A stretch of DNA of 64,000 bases from Solobacterium sp. (GTDB lineage Bacteria > Bacillota_I > Bacilli_A > Erysipelotrichales > Erysipelotrichaceae), in assembly GCA_017404505.1 (NCBI GenBank), contig JAFRCE010000022.1:26644-90643 (forward strand). The letters are read 5' to 3'. Each line of letters begins with the position of its first letter. The first letter of the stretch is position 1. Positions 10,211 to 18,062 of this stretch are shown here, in pieces. The notes beneath the pieces were generated by a model. That model saw only the letters and a list, made by a program, of their open reading frames with translations. It did no database searches and was not told the origin of the DNA. Made by a program: the position numbers and the translations under genes.

Positions 10211-11148
10211 GTGAAACGATCAGATACCGTGGCCGGATCGCCCAGATCCGTATCTGCCTCGGCAAGCTTCTGCGTATGTTTCTTTATCAGAATGACTGGA
10301 AAGCGCTGCCGATGTCTGCCATTATCGCGGGTCTTGTGACCTTCGCGGTCGGCAACAATATTTTCAAGACACAGGAAGGAACGATGAGCGGCTGCTTCTC
10401 GCTGGTCTGTGTCTGCATCTGGAACGGCTTCTTCAATTCGATTCAGTCGGTCTGCCGTGAAAGAGCGATCATCAAGCGTGAACACCGCTCCGGTATGCAT
10501 ATCACTTCCTATATCGCGGCCCATATGATCTATCAGATGCTGATGTGCATCGCTCAGACGGGAATCCTGCTGGGTATCTGCGCGCTGGCCGGTGTTCAGT
10601 ATCCGGAAAAGGGACTGATTACCCAATGGTTCATCGTCGATTTCGCGGTCTCGATGTTCCTGATCACCTATACGGCGGATATGATCTCACTGGCCATCTC
10701 CTGTATCGTCAAAAACACGACAACGGCGATGACCGTCATGCCGTTCCTGCTGATCTTTCAGCTAATCTTCTCAGGTGGTCTGATCTATCTGGAAGGGCCG
10801 GCGGAGAAACTGACAGATCTGACGATCGCCAAATGGGGCCTGCAGGATATGTGCGCACTGTGCAACATCAATTCCCAGCCCAATGTCACGCTGTGGAATA
10901 CGATCTGGAATTTCCGTGAATTTGAAATGGGCGGCATCCAGCCGGTCAAGATGTTCACCGATGATATCCTTAAGAACAATCGGCTGGATGAGTTCCTGGC
11001 CAAAGCCGGTGAATACACGCAGAAAGAAGCTTATGTATCGACAGCTGAGAACGTTCTGACATGCTGGGGAGCCATGATCATGATGGCTCTGCTGTTCGCC
11101 GTGATCGCAATTGTTTCTCTGGAATTTGTCGATCAGGACAGCCGCTGA
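10207..11148 (+). CDS. ABC-2 type transporter permease (ABCG-like)
   Basis: A 313-residue integral membrane protein with about six hydrophobic helices, including a paired block around residues 95-180 and a C-terminal helix MMALLFAVIAIVSLEFV. The R-R-A-K-E-like segment CRERAIIKREHRSGMHITSY before the second helix is the hallmark of ABC-2/ABCG permeases. Its start overlaps the ATPase stop by 4 bp, so the two proteins should be made together and form a transporter. A soluble segment of about 100 residues lies between the last two helices, as in ABCG exporters. Direction is presumably export; the cargo is not visible. Confidence 0.85.
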   Translation: MSETIRYRGRIAQIRICLGKLLRMFLYQNDWKALPMSAIIAGLVTFAVGNNIFKTQEGTMSGCFSLVCVCIWNGFFNSIQSVCRERAIIKREHRSGMHITSYIAAHMIYQMLMCIAQTGILLGICALAGVQYPEKGLITQWFIVDFAVSMFLITYTADMISLAISCIVKNTTTAMTVMPFLLIFQLIFSGGLIYLEGPAEKLTDLTIAKWGLQDMCALCNINSQPNVTLWNTIWNFREFEMGGIQPVKMFTDDILKNNRLDEFLAKAGEYTQKEAYVSTAENVLTCWGAMIMMALLFAVIAIVSLEFVDQDSR

Positions 11149-11152
11149 ATCA

Positions 11153-11180
11153 ACCGCATGCGAATGCGGTTTTTCATTTA
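11153..11180 (+). terminator. Intrinsic terminator of the ABC operon
   Basis: Perfect 7-bp stem ACCGCAT (11153-11159) / ATGCGGT (11164-11170) with loop GCGA and a following T-rich tract. Confidence 0.85.
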
Positions 11181-11233
11181 AGCGGGAACTGGTGCTTTAC
11201 CGCTAAGATTGTCTGTTTCTGACATCGGAAAAG

Positions 11234-11242
11234 TGTTATGAT
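11234..11242 (+). promoter_or_regulatory. Extended -10 promoter of the antiporter gene
   Basis: TGTTATGAT fits the TGnTATnnT extended -10 pattern. A start site about 7 nt downstream (11249) would place the riboswitch at the very 5' end of the transcript. Confidence 0.6.
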
Positions 11243-11248
11243 AGTCGC

Positions 11249-11333
11249 ATTGAGGGAGTAACAGGCGCAAAGCGTATATCTGCCGTCATCACGGTACTCA
11301 TGCCCGGCTGATATTCAAACTGTGAGACTCATG
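11249..11333 (+). ncRNA. yybP-ykoY (Mn2+) riboswitch aptamer
   Basis: The leader carries the hallmark blocks of this class in order: GAGGGAGTAAC (11252-11262, cf. GGGGAGUAGC), then CCGTCATCACGG (11283-11294, cf. the GUCGUCA segment), then CCCGGCTGATA (11303-11313, cf. CCGGCUUUG). The closing helix P1 pairs TTGAG (11250-11254) with CTCA (11328-11331). That 3' strand is also the first half of the terminator at 11327-11352. Ligand-stabilised P1 would thus block termination, the ON logic known for Mn2+ members. Found by motif comparison from memory, not by a covariance search. Confidence 0.75.
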
Positions 11334-11360
11334 ATGATTTTTCAGCATGAGTTTTCTTTT
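11327..11360 (+). terminator. Riboswitch-controlled terminator
   Basis: ACTCATGATGA (11327-11337) pairs with TCAGCATGAGT (11342-11352), one A-G mismatch, TTTT loop, then TTTCTTTTT. It overlaps the P1 3' strand of the aptamer. Confidence 0.8.
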
Positions 11361-11390
11361 TGATGAACGCATGCGAATGGAGGTATATTC

Positions 11391-12362
11391 ATGTTTGTTG
11401 CAGTTTTATTATTTCTGCTCGGTTTCGCCTTACTGATCAAAGGCGGTGACTGGTTTGTTGACGGGGCGACAGGTATTGCCCACCGGTTCCATCTGCCGGA
11501 ACTTCTGATTGGTGCGACCGTCGTATCGATCGGTACGACACTGCCGGAAGTCATGGTATCCGCTCAGGCGGCTCTGCAGAACAACAGCGGCATTTCCTAT
11601 GGCAATGCCATCGGTTCCATTATCTGCAATACCAGTCTGATCGCGGCTTTGACCGTCGCCATTAAACCGGGCCTGGTCAATAAGAAATCCCTGCGTCTGC
11701 CGGCGGCGGCTTTCTTCCTGGCGGCGGCGATCTATTCTCTGGTGGCCTACACGGCCGGCCGGTTCGACAGATGGGTGGGTATTCTGTTCCTCTGCATGTT
11801 TGCCGTATATATGGTTATTTCCGTCATGCAGATGAAAAACAATCCGGAAGAGGCAGCAGGAGCTGAAGAAGAGGAAAAGACAGAAGAAACCACTCTGACT
11901 AAGGATATCGGACTGCTCGTTGTCGGTGCCGCAGCAATTGCCTGGGGTGCCAATCTGCTCGTCAATAACGGCACGATCATTGCCCAGGCTCTCGGTGTTC
12001 CGGATTCGGTCATCGGTCTGACAATGGTCGCACTGGGGACTTCACTGCCGGAGCTGATCACGGCGATCACTTCCCTGATGAAAGGGCATGGTGCGCTGTC
12101 ACTGGGCAACGTCATCGGCGCCAACCTGTTCAATATCGTTCTTGTTTCCGGTACTGCCATTTCCATTGCGCCGTTTGCCATTCCGGCTGAGAAGCAACTG
12201 CTTGGTATGAATTCCTCGCTGCTGGTTGATATTCCGGTCATGCTCGGTGTCATGCTGTTACTGTGTGTACCGGCATTGAAGAACGGCAAACTGTATCGCT
12301 GGCAGGGCATCATACTGCTGACAATTTACGCGCTGTTTACGATTTATCAGTTCGTACTCTGA
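11391..12362 (+). CDS. CaCA family cation antiporter (YrbG-like), probable Mn2+/Ca2+ exporter
   Basis: A 323-residue membrane protein with ten hydrophobic helices in two inverted halves separated by an acidic Glu-rich loop (residues about 145-160). Each half has the alpha-repeat signature of Ca2+/cation antiporters: GTTLPEVMVSAQAA with GNAIGSIICNTSL, and GTSLPELITAITSL with GNVIGANLFNIVL. Family members exchange Ca2+ or other divalent cations for Na+ or H+. Control by a yybP-ykoY riboswitch would make Mn2+ efflux the likely job, although the family name says calcium/sodium. AGGAGG-type site 8 bases before ATG. Monocistronic: a terminator follows. Confidence 0.88.
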   Translation: MFVAVLLFLLGFALLIKGGDWFVDGATGIAHRFHLPELLIGATVVSIGTTLPEVMVSAQAALQNNSGISYGNAIGSIICNTSLIAALTVAIKPGLVNKKSLRLPAAAFFLAAAIYSLVAYTAGRFDRWVGILFLCMFAVYMVISVMQMKNNPEEAAGAEEEEKTEETTLTKDIGLLVVGAAAIAWGANLLVNNGTIIAQALGVPDSVIGLTMVALGTSLPELITAITSLMKGHGALSLGNVIGANLFNIVLVSGTAISIAPFAIPAEKQLLGMNSSLLVDIPVMLGVMLLLCVPALKNGKLYRWQGIILLTIYALFTIYQFVL

Positions 12363-12390
12363 TGTTTGCTTTTGAAAACAGTCTGTGAAA

Positions 12391-12417
12391 GTCCTCAAAT
12401 AAGTGAGGACTTTTATT
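12391..12417 (+). terminator. Intrinsic terminator after the antiporter
   Basis: GTCCTCA (12391-12397) / TGAGGAC (12404-12410), 6-nt loop, followed by TTTTATT. Confidence 0.85.
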
Positions 12418-12462
12418 ATGGAATTCCGCCATGCATCTCTATATGACAGTTGGAGGTGATCT

Positions 12463-13284
12463 ATGAAAAGATTCGAAGAATTAACGATCAAAGATGATTT
12501 TATGTTTCTGACTGTCATGAGCAGAGAAGAGAATCTCAGAGAGTTCCTGCACCGCCTGTTTCCGGAAAGGAGTATCGAAAAGCTGATCATCGACAGAGAA
12601 AAAGCGATGAAGTCAGCCTATGATTCGCATGGTATCTGCACTGATCTGAAAGTGACGTTTGAAGGTGATGTATGCATTGTTGAAATGAACTGCAATTACC
12701 GTATCGGCAGTCTTCGGCGCGGCAGATACTATGCCTCGGAAGCGGATACGCAACTGCTGAAAAAAGGAGAAGAATATCAGGAACTCCCGGATGTGACCAT
12801 CGTTTTCATCATTGGTGAAGATCTGTTTCATGATAATATATGTATGCACACAGGAGAGGTCAGATGGGAACCGGAAGGGAAGCCGTCTGACGGTGACGGC
12901 AGGAAGTGGATCTATCTGAACATCAATGCCGCGGATTATAATGTGAATGACAGACTGGCGGAAGTTCTATGCTATATCAGAGACGGAAAGAATGAAAGCT
13001 CTGACGCATTTATCAGGAAACTGGAGAAGGATGCGGAAGAAGTGCGCATGGACCCGCAGGAGAGGAGAGCCTACATGAAGATGGAAGAAAGGCTGAGAAA
13101 TGAACGTCGGCTGGGACGCGAAGAGGGTCTTGTGGAAGGAAAGAAGGAAGGCAGAAATACAGCAGTCTGCGAACTGCTGCTGAGCGGTGCGATCGATATG
13201 GCCACAGCAGTAAGCATCAGCGGTCTGAGTGAAGAAGAGATACAGGCGTATCTGGAAACAATGCCGGAAAGGAAAAAAGCCTGA
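12463..13284 (+). CDS. Rpn family PD-(D/E)XK nuclease / putative transposase-like protein
   Basis: A 273-residue protein of the Rpn / PDDEXK_2 type, a group that is often multi-copy in gut Firmicutes and is linked to recombination-promoting nuclease activity. Seen: the N-terminal TIKDDFMFLTVM, the nuclease core GICTDLKVTF with Asp61, strand IVEMNC with Glu74, the RRGRYYAS block and the LLKKGEEYQELPDVTIVFI helix-strand. The C-terminus is highly charged and ends in a small helical domain (ELLLSGAIDMATAVSISGLS). The usual active-site ExQ reads Glu-Met-Asn here, which could weaken catalysis. A perfect AGGAGGTGAT ribosome site precedes ATG. No inverted repeats flank it, so it is not shown to be a mobile unit. 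Confidence 0.8.
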   Translation: MKRFEELTIKDDFMFLTVMSREENLREFLHRLFPERSIEKLIIDREKAMKSAYDSHGICTDLKVTFEGDVCIVEMNCNYRIGSLRRGRYYASEADTQLLKKGEEYQELPDVTIVFIIGEDLFHDNICMHTGEVRWEPEGKPSDGDGRKWIYLNINAADYNVNDRLAEVLCYIRDGKNESSDAFIRKLEKDAEEVRMDPQERRAYMKMEERLRNERRLGREEGLVEGKKEGRNTAVCELLLSGAIDMATAVSISGLSEEEIQAYLETMPERKKA

Positions 13285-13331
13285 AATCATCCGCATTGAA
13301 ACACGATCAGACAGAGAATATAATAACCATG

Positions 13332-13391
13332 GCATCGGACCCGCGTTTCCAACCGTTGATAAAAGCGTCAGAGGTCCGGTGCTATTTTTTA
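13332..13391 (+). terminator. Long-loop intrinsic terminator
   Basis: GCATCGGACC (13332-13341) pairs with GGTCCGGTGC (13373-13382) with one T-G wobble, 31-nt loop, followed by TATTTTTT. Confidence 0.75.
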
Positions 13392-13399
13392 ATCCCTGC

Positions 13400-13408
13400 T
13401 GATATAAT
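13400..13408 (+). promoter_or_regulatory. Extended -10 promoter
   Basis: TGATATAAT is a perfect extended -10, 18 bp before the ATG at 13426; the leader would be about 10 nt and include GAGGAA as ribosome site. Confidence 0.6.
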
Positions 13409-13425
13409 ATTTCCGAGGAAATGAA

Positions 13426-14019
13426 ATGCTGAAAAAAGAAACAGATCTGACAGCTTTGAAAGAAAACTGGCCGGAGCATTATTACGAAATAGATGATATT
13501 CTGCTCCGCAAGCAACTGCTGGAAGAACACCCGGAAGACGCCAGGAGCAGGGAACTGCTTGATATATGGAATCAGCGTTTTCATGTCAGAAATGGAAAAG
13601 CGGCCGACCGTTTCATGGAAGCGTGGCTGATGCTGAAAATCGCTTCGGACGTGCCGGTCAGTTTTCTGAACCGCCGGTCCAAGGAAAAGGAACTGCTGAA
13701 ATATGCCGGTTTCCTGCATCTGAGTGACGCCTCAGAAAAGATGCAGAGAGAGTGGCGGGATTTTGCCAGAACATTGCTGATCACATGCGCTGACACGAGA
13801 GCCTACCGGACCGCCATCTTCGGACTGATCGATCTGGGTGATAAAATCACCGCGATGCGGATTGCCGAGGAAATTGACCGGGTGACCGGTATCTATCCGG
13901 CTCAGCTGCAGCAGGAAGAACTGTTCAGAGAATTCCACACCGTGCTGATCCAGGCATATCAGGACATTCTGAATCATGGCGCAGAACTCTGGCACGAGTA
14001 TCTGGAACAGCCGAAATAA
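13426..14019 (+). CDS. Hypothetical helical protein (possibly DUF6553)
   Basis: I do not recognise this family with certainty; it resembles the short helical Firmicutes proteins filed under DUF6553. It has 197 residues, no signal peptide and no membrane segment, and is rich in Glu, Leu and Arg with clear amphipathic helices (RKQLLEEHPEDARSRELLD, NGKAADRFMEAWLMLKIASD). Near the C-terminus AYRTAIFGLIDLGDKITAMR is a conserved-looking block. The start is set by an extended -10 promoter and GAGGA site. It is followed by a terminator shared with the convergent mgl operon, so it is a single-gene unit. Function unknown. Confidence 0.7.
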   Translation: MLKKETDLTALKENWPEHYYEIDDILLRKQLLEEHPEDARSRELLDIWNQRFHVRNGKAADRFMEAWLMLKIASDVPVSFLNRRSKEKELLKYAGFLHLSDASEKMQREWRDFARTLLITCADTRAYRTAIFGLIDLGDKITAMRIAEEIDRVTGIYPAQLQQEELFREFHTVLIQAYQDILNHGAELWHEYLEQPK

Positions 14020-14025
14020 AGATAT

Positions 14026-14072
14026 AAAAAAACCGGTATGGCCGGCCGTAAGGCTGACAATATCGGTTTTTT
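14026..14072. terminator. Bidirectional terminator between the hypothetical gene and mglC
   Basis: AAAAAACCGGTA (14026-14037) faces TATCGGTTTTTT (14061-14072), with a GGCC-rich inner stem. The A run and T run allow termination on both strands of these convergent units. Confidence 0.85.
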
Positions 14073-14079
14073 AACATGC

Positions 14080-15069
14080 TTACTTTTTCTTGATGTTCTT
14101 TCTGACGTCGAGTGCGACAGCTACGACGATGACGATACCCTGAACGATGTAGTTGTAGTACGGGTTGACACCGAGGAACTGCAGAACGATCTTCAGAAGT
14201 TCGAAGACAAGGACACCGACGAGGACGCCCGGAACAGTACCGATACCACCGGTTGTGGAGACACCGCCGATCGTACATCCGGCGATGGCTTCCAGCTCAT
14301 AACCCATACCCATGGATGCGGAGGCACCGCCTGATTTCGCTGCCAGCAGCCAGCCGGCTGTGGCATACATCATACCAGCTGTGATGTAGATCAGAGTCAG
14401 GGACTTTGTCGTGTTGACACCGGAGACTTCAGCAGCTACTTCGTTGCCGCCGATCGCATACATGTATTTGCCGTGACGTGTTTTGTTGTACAGGAACCAG
14501 AAGAAGAGTCCGAAGCCGGCTGCGACAAAGAGCAGATAGGGAAGGTGGAAACCTGCGACGTTACCGATACGGCCGGTAATCAGTTCGGTGTAGCCCTTCT
14601 GGAAGCCGCCGATCGGCTGAGCGTTTGTCAGAACCAGGCAGGAGCCGTAAACAATGGTCTGAACACCAAGAGTTGTGATGAACGGCGGAACCTTCAGTCT
14701 GGAAATGATCGTGCCGTTTACGAAGCCGATGAAGGCGCCGAGAGCGACGACGATGAGCAGAGCGACCCACATGTTGAACTGCGGCAGGTTGGCGAACAGA
14801 CGGCCGCTGTAGTCAGCTCTCTGAACAAGAATACCGGATAAGCAGGCAGCCAGACCAACCTGACGTCCCGCTGACAGGTCTGTACCTTTGGTGATCAGAC
14901 AGCCCGATACACCAAGAGCGATAATGAAACGTACTGCTGTATTACTGATCAGGTTTCCGAAGTTGCCCCAGGAGAAGAAGTTCTTGGTCGTGAAACCTAC
15001 GATAATCGAGACAATCGCCAGCATCGCAACGATTGGATTACCTTTTAAATAATCTATAAACTTTTTCAT
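14080..15069 (-). CDS. mglC: Galactose/methyl-galactoside ABC transporter permease
   Basis: A 329-residue inner-membrane permease with about eight to ten helices, in the BPD_transp_2 family with RbsC/MglC. Diagnostic blocks are ALGVSGCLITKGTDLSAGR, FVNGTIISRLKVPPFITTLG, and near the C-terminus SMGMGYELEAIAGCTIGGVS, which forms the EAA-like contact with the ATPase. MglC rather than RbsC is favoured by the TKGTDLSAGRQVGL block and by gene order mglB-mglA-mglC. It starts 19 bp after mglA and ends at a bidirectional terminator. It imports galactose or methyl-galactosides with MglA and MglB. Confidence 0.9.
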   Translation of the reverse strand: MKKFIDYLKGNPIVAMLAIVSIIVGFTTKNFFSWGNFGNLISNTAVRFIIALGVSGCLITKGTDLSAGRQVGLAACLSGILVQRADYSGRLFANLPQFNMWVALLIVVALGAFIGFVNGTIISRLKVPPFITTLGVQTIVYGSCLVLTNAQPIGGFQKGYTELITGRIGNVAGFHLPYLLFVAAGFGLFFWFLYNKTRHGKYMYAIGGNEVAAEVSGVNTTKSLTLIYITAGMMYATAGWLLAAKSGGASASMGMGYELEAIAGCTIGGVSTTGGIGTVPGVLVGVLVFELLKIVLQFLGVNPYYNYIVQGIVIVVAVALDVRKNIKKK

Positions 15070-15088
15070 AATGTGTTATATCCCCTCA

Positions 15089-16600
15089 CTACGATTCAAA
15101 TTGTGTTGCTAATTCCATAATATTTTCCTGCGTTGCGTCTTTGCCGTCGATAAAGCCGGTGACACGGCCGTCGCACATGACCATGATACGGTCGGACATA
15201 CCGATCAGTTCGGCCATTTCGGAAGAGATCATGATGATGCTCTTGCCTTCCTTGGCCAGTTCAGCAATGATGCAGTAGATTTCGTACTTGGCACCGACGT
15301 CGATACCTCTGGTCGGCTCGTCAAGAATCAGGACATCCGGATTGTTGGCCAGCCATCTGCCGATCAGAACCTTCTGCTGGTTACCACCGGAGAGGGACTG
15401 GATCGGTGTCTTGCTGGAAGGAGTCTTGGTGTTCATCTTTTCGACGTTCTCCTGGACCAGCTGTTCGATCTTCTTGGTATTCAGTACGATACCGTGCTCA
15501 ACGTATTTGTTCAGCGACGCAATGGAAATGTTATCGGCAACTGAGAGGACACCGAGGATACCGGATCCGCGTCTGTCTTCTGTCAGCATTGCGATGCCGT
15601 TGTCGATCGCATCTTTTGGTTTGGTGATTTTCAGTTCTTTGCCAAGATAACGGACGGTTCCGGAAGTCTTGGAACGGATGCCGAAGATACCTTCCATCAG
15701 TTCGGTACGCTGGGCACCGACCAGTCCGGCAACGCCGAGGATCTCACCCTTGCGGACGTTGAAGGAGCAGTGACGGAAACTCTTCGGGTTGATGGACGTG
15801 AAGTCTTCCACTTCGAAGACGACATCGCCCGGAACGTTGTCTGTCGGCGGATACAGGTTTGTCAGTTCACGGCCGACCATCTTGGTGATGATGAAGTCGG
15901 TGGTCAGGCCCTTGGCATCCCAAGTGCCGATATACTGACCGTCACGCATGATCGTAACTTCGTCGCTGATGCGCAGGATTTCGTCCATCTTATGAGAAAT
16001 ATAGACGATTGCGACACCTTTCGACTTCAGGTCTTCGACGATACGGAACAGTGCTTCAACTTCATTCTGTGTCAGTGATGATGTCGGTTCGTCGAGAATC
16101 AGAACACGGCAGTTGGCGGAGACCGCTTTGGCGATTTCCACTGACTGCATCTGTGAGACACTGAGTTCACCGACTTTGGTTTTCGGATCGAAGTCCATTT
16201 TGACTTCTTTCAGAACCCGTGCTGCGTCAGCGTACATCTTTTCGTGATCGACGACGCTGATTGGACCGAATTTCTTTAGCGGATAACGTCCCAGATAAAT
16301 GTTTTCACCGATCGTTCTTGCGGGGATCGGCTGCAATTCCTGGTGTACCATGGCAATGCCTTTGTTCAGAGCATCCATCGGATTATGAATCTCTGCTTTC
16401 TGACCATCGATATAAATCTCGCCTTCATCCATTGAATAGATGCCGAACATGCACTTCATAAGCGTTGATTTGCCGGCACCGTTTTCACCCATAAGGGCAT
16501 GGACAGTACCGGGTCTCAGCTGCAGTTTTACATGATTCAGAGCGATAACACCAGGGAAAGCTTTATAGACGTCTTTCATTTCCAGAACAAATTCAGACAT
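15089..16600 (-). CDS. mglA: Galactose/methyl-galactoside ABC transporter ATP-binding protein
   Basis: A 503-residue tandem ATPase with two ABC cassettes, as in all sugar importers of the CUT2 class. First cassette: GENGAGKSTLMK Walker A, signature LSVSQMQSVEIAKA and Walker B VLILDEPTSSL. Second cassette: degenerate Walker A in VAGLVGAQRTEL, signature SGGNQQKVLIGRW and Walker B VLILDEPTRGID. The degenerate second Walker A is the normal CUT2 arrangement. A good AGGGAGG site lies 12 bases before ATG. The gene follows mglB after a 158-bp gap containing a hairpin that should lower mglA and mglC expression relative to mglB. Confidence 0.93.
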   Translation of the reverse strand: MSEFVLEMKDVYKAFPGVIALNHVKLQLRPGTVHALMGENGAGKSTLMKCMFGIYSMDEGEIYIDGQKAEIHNPMDALNKGIAMVHQELQPIPARTIGENIYLGRYPLKKFGPISVVDHEKMYADAARVLKEVKMDFDPKTKVGELSVSQMQSVEIAKAVSANCRVLILDEPTSSLTQNEVEALFRIVEDLKSKGVAIVYISHKMDEILRISDEVTIMRDGQYIGTWDAKGLTTDFIITKMVGRELTNLYPPTDNVPGDVVFEVEDFTSINPKSFRHCSFNVRKGEILGVAGLVGAQRTELMEGIFGIRSKTSGTVRYLGKELKITKPKDAIDNGIAMLTEDRRGSGILGVLSVADNISIASLNKYVEHGIVLNTKKIEQLVQENVEKMNTKTPSSKTPIQSLSGGNQQKVLIGRWLANNPDVLILDEPTRGIDVGAKYEIYCIIAELAKEGKSIIMISSEMAELIGMSDRIMVMCDGRVTGFIDGKDATQENIMELATQFES

Positions 16601-16702
16601 ATGATTAGATTGCCTCCCTTAACTTTACTTCTATTATATTAGTTTTTACGTCAATCTGAAACCGCTTTCTTTATTGCGGCAGAGAAATAATACGGTAAAG
16701 AA

Positions 16703-16735
16703 AAGGGGGTATAAAGCCTTGGGCTATACCCCCTT
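16703..16735 (-). terminator. Intercistronic hairpin between mglB and mglA
   Basis: AAGGGGGTATA (16703-16713) and TATACCCCCTT (16725-16735) form a perfect 11-bp stem; an inner GCC/GGC pair extends it. On the minus strand it is followed by TTTTCTTT, so it can act as a partial terminator or 3' stabiliser for mglB mRNA. Confidence 0.75.
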
Positions 16736-16758
16736 CTGGTTAAATGTTCAGATCAGAA

Positions 16759-17775
16759 TTACTTTGTGACCTTTACATAGTCAACCCAGTAGTAGTTGTC
16801 GAGCTTTTCGCCGTTCAGAGCCTTGATAGCTACGTCAACTGCTGTGTGGGACTGACCGATGTGGTCATTCAGGACTGTACCTGTCATTTCGCCGTTCTTA
16901 ACCATTTCCTGGCATTCTTCCAGAGCGTCGACACCAACGAGGTAGATGTCTTTTCCGACTGTGCGGCCCTTAGCCTTGATAGCTGCAGCTGCACCGAGAG
17001 CCATAGCGTCGTTGTTGCAGAATACTACTTCAACAGCATCGCCGTGCTGAGACAGAGCGTTGGATGTGATTTCTTCACCCTTAGCCTGAGCCCAGTTACC
17101 AACCTGATCATCGAGGCAGTCAACTGTCAGACCAGCGTCTTTCAGAGCCTTGATGGAGAATTCTGTACGATACTGAGCATCGATGTTCTCCGGGTCGCCT
17201 TCGATCATGATGTAGGAAACCTTGCCATCGCCATTGATGTCGCCGTGATCCGGCAGTTCAGCAATGATTTCGCCCTGGAATGTTCCGGACTGACGAGCGT
17301 CTGCACCTACATAGCAAACTGTCGGGTTGTCGAGGATGCCCTTGTAGGATTCGTCACCGTTGTCGCCCAGCGGCTCACGGTTGATCAGTACGAGCGGGAT
17401 GCCGGCTGCGACAACCTTGTCGATTGTAGCGTCAGCGGAAGATGTCTGAACGAGGTTCAGGATGATTACATCCATGCCCTGAGTAATGAAGTTGTCGATC
17501 TGGTTCTGCTGTTCAGCCATGTCGTTCTTACCGTCAACGATTGTGACGTTGTACTTAACAGCATCTGTTTCCAGAGAAGCGAAGTAAGACTTGATTTCTT
17601 CACGGTACAGAGTCATGAAGTTGTCGTCGAACTGGTAAATAGCAACGCCGACATTGTAAGTCTTGGCATCAGCAGAGCCTGTGTCTCCGCCATCTGTTGT
17701 AGCCGGTGTAGCCTGGGAGCAGCCGACCATGGACAGAATCAGTGCGGAAGCGAGAAGTGTCTTGAATTTTTTCAT
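16759..17775 (-). CDS. mglB: Galactose/glucose-binding lipoprotein of the Mgl importer
   Basis: Substrate-binding lipoprotein, 338 residues from ATG 17775. A TTG at 17787 is in frame, but GGAGGG lies just before 17775, so the ATG is used. The signal MKKFKTLLASALILSMVGC ends in the candidate lipid-anchored Cys. The mature part is a periplasmic-binding-protein fold: YNVGVAIYQFDDNFMTLYRE, the hinge-like GIPLVLINREPL, and a Ca2+-loop-like segment GDINGDGKVSYIMIEGD as in GGBP. VVFCNNDAMALGAAAAI matches the sugar-binding Asn-Asp block of MglB. It is the promoter-proximal gene and should be the most abundant product. Confidence 0.92.
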   Translation of the reverse strand: MKKFKTLLASALILSMVGCSQATPATTDGGDTGSADAKTYNVGVAIYQFDDNFMTLYREEIKSYFASLETDAVKYNVTIVDGKNDMAEQQNQIDNFITQGMDVIILNLVQTSSADATIDKVVAAGIPLVLINREPLGDNGDESYKGILDNPTVCYVGADARQSGTFQGEIIAELPDHGDINGDGKVSYIMIEGDPENIDAQYRTEFSIKALKDAGLTVDCLDDQVGNWAQAKGEEITSNALSQHGDAVEVVFCNNDAMALGAAAAIKAKGRTVGKDIYLVGVDALEECQEMVKNGEMTGTVLNDHIGQSHTAVDVAIKALNGEKLDNYYWVDYVKVTK

Positions 17776-17818
17776 TATTCCCTCCAATTTTCAACACTGC
17801 AATTGTATTTGCACATTC

Positions 17819-17847
17819 AATATACACCTGAATGAAACCGTTTACAA
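17819..17847 (-). promoter_or_regulatory. mglBAC promoter
   Basis: On the minus strand, -35 TTGTAA (17842-17847) and -10 TATATT (17819-17824) are exactly 17 bp apart. The transcript would start near 17812. Confidence 0.7.
17833..17846 (-). promoter_or_regulatory. cre site (CcpA operator)
   Basis: TGTAAACGGTTTCA on the minus strand matches the cre consensus TGWAANCGNTNWCA at all positions, in both orientations. It covers the -35 box, so bound CcpA would block polymerase: catabolite repression of galactose uptake. Confidence 0.85.
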
Positions 17848-17997
17848 TCATCTTTTTTCACATAATCATCACAATTTTTACGTTAAAATATCACAAAATT
17901 CCACTGTTGTATTTTTCCGCCAAACAGTATGGAAACACATTGATTTTTCTGAAAAAAAGCGCGCAGAACTTCAGTGTGCATAAAAGCAGTTTCGGGT

Positions 17998-18003
17998 TAT
18001 AAT
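17998..18003 (+). promoter_or_regulatory. -10 box of glgB
   Basis: TATAAT 60 bp before the glgB ATG, divergent from the mgl promoter. The -35 region is poor. Confidence 0.5.
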
Positions 18004-18062
18004 TTATATAGATTCAAAAAACAGTTTCATAAATTACATAATTGATTGTTGAGGGTTTTAAT

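Noticed and set aside
12463..13284. Insertion sequence
   Set aside because: The protein is transposase-like by family name only; no terminal inverted repeats or target duplication are visible.
16744..17835. 363-codon plus-strand frame opposite mglB
   Set aside because: MglB has a signal peptide, family motifs and operon context; the opposite frame has none.
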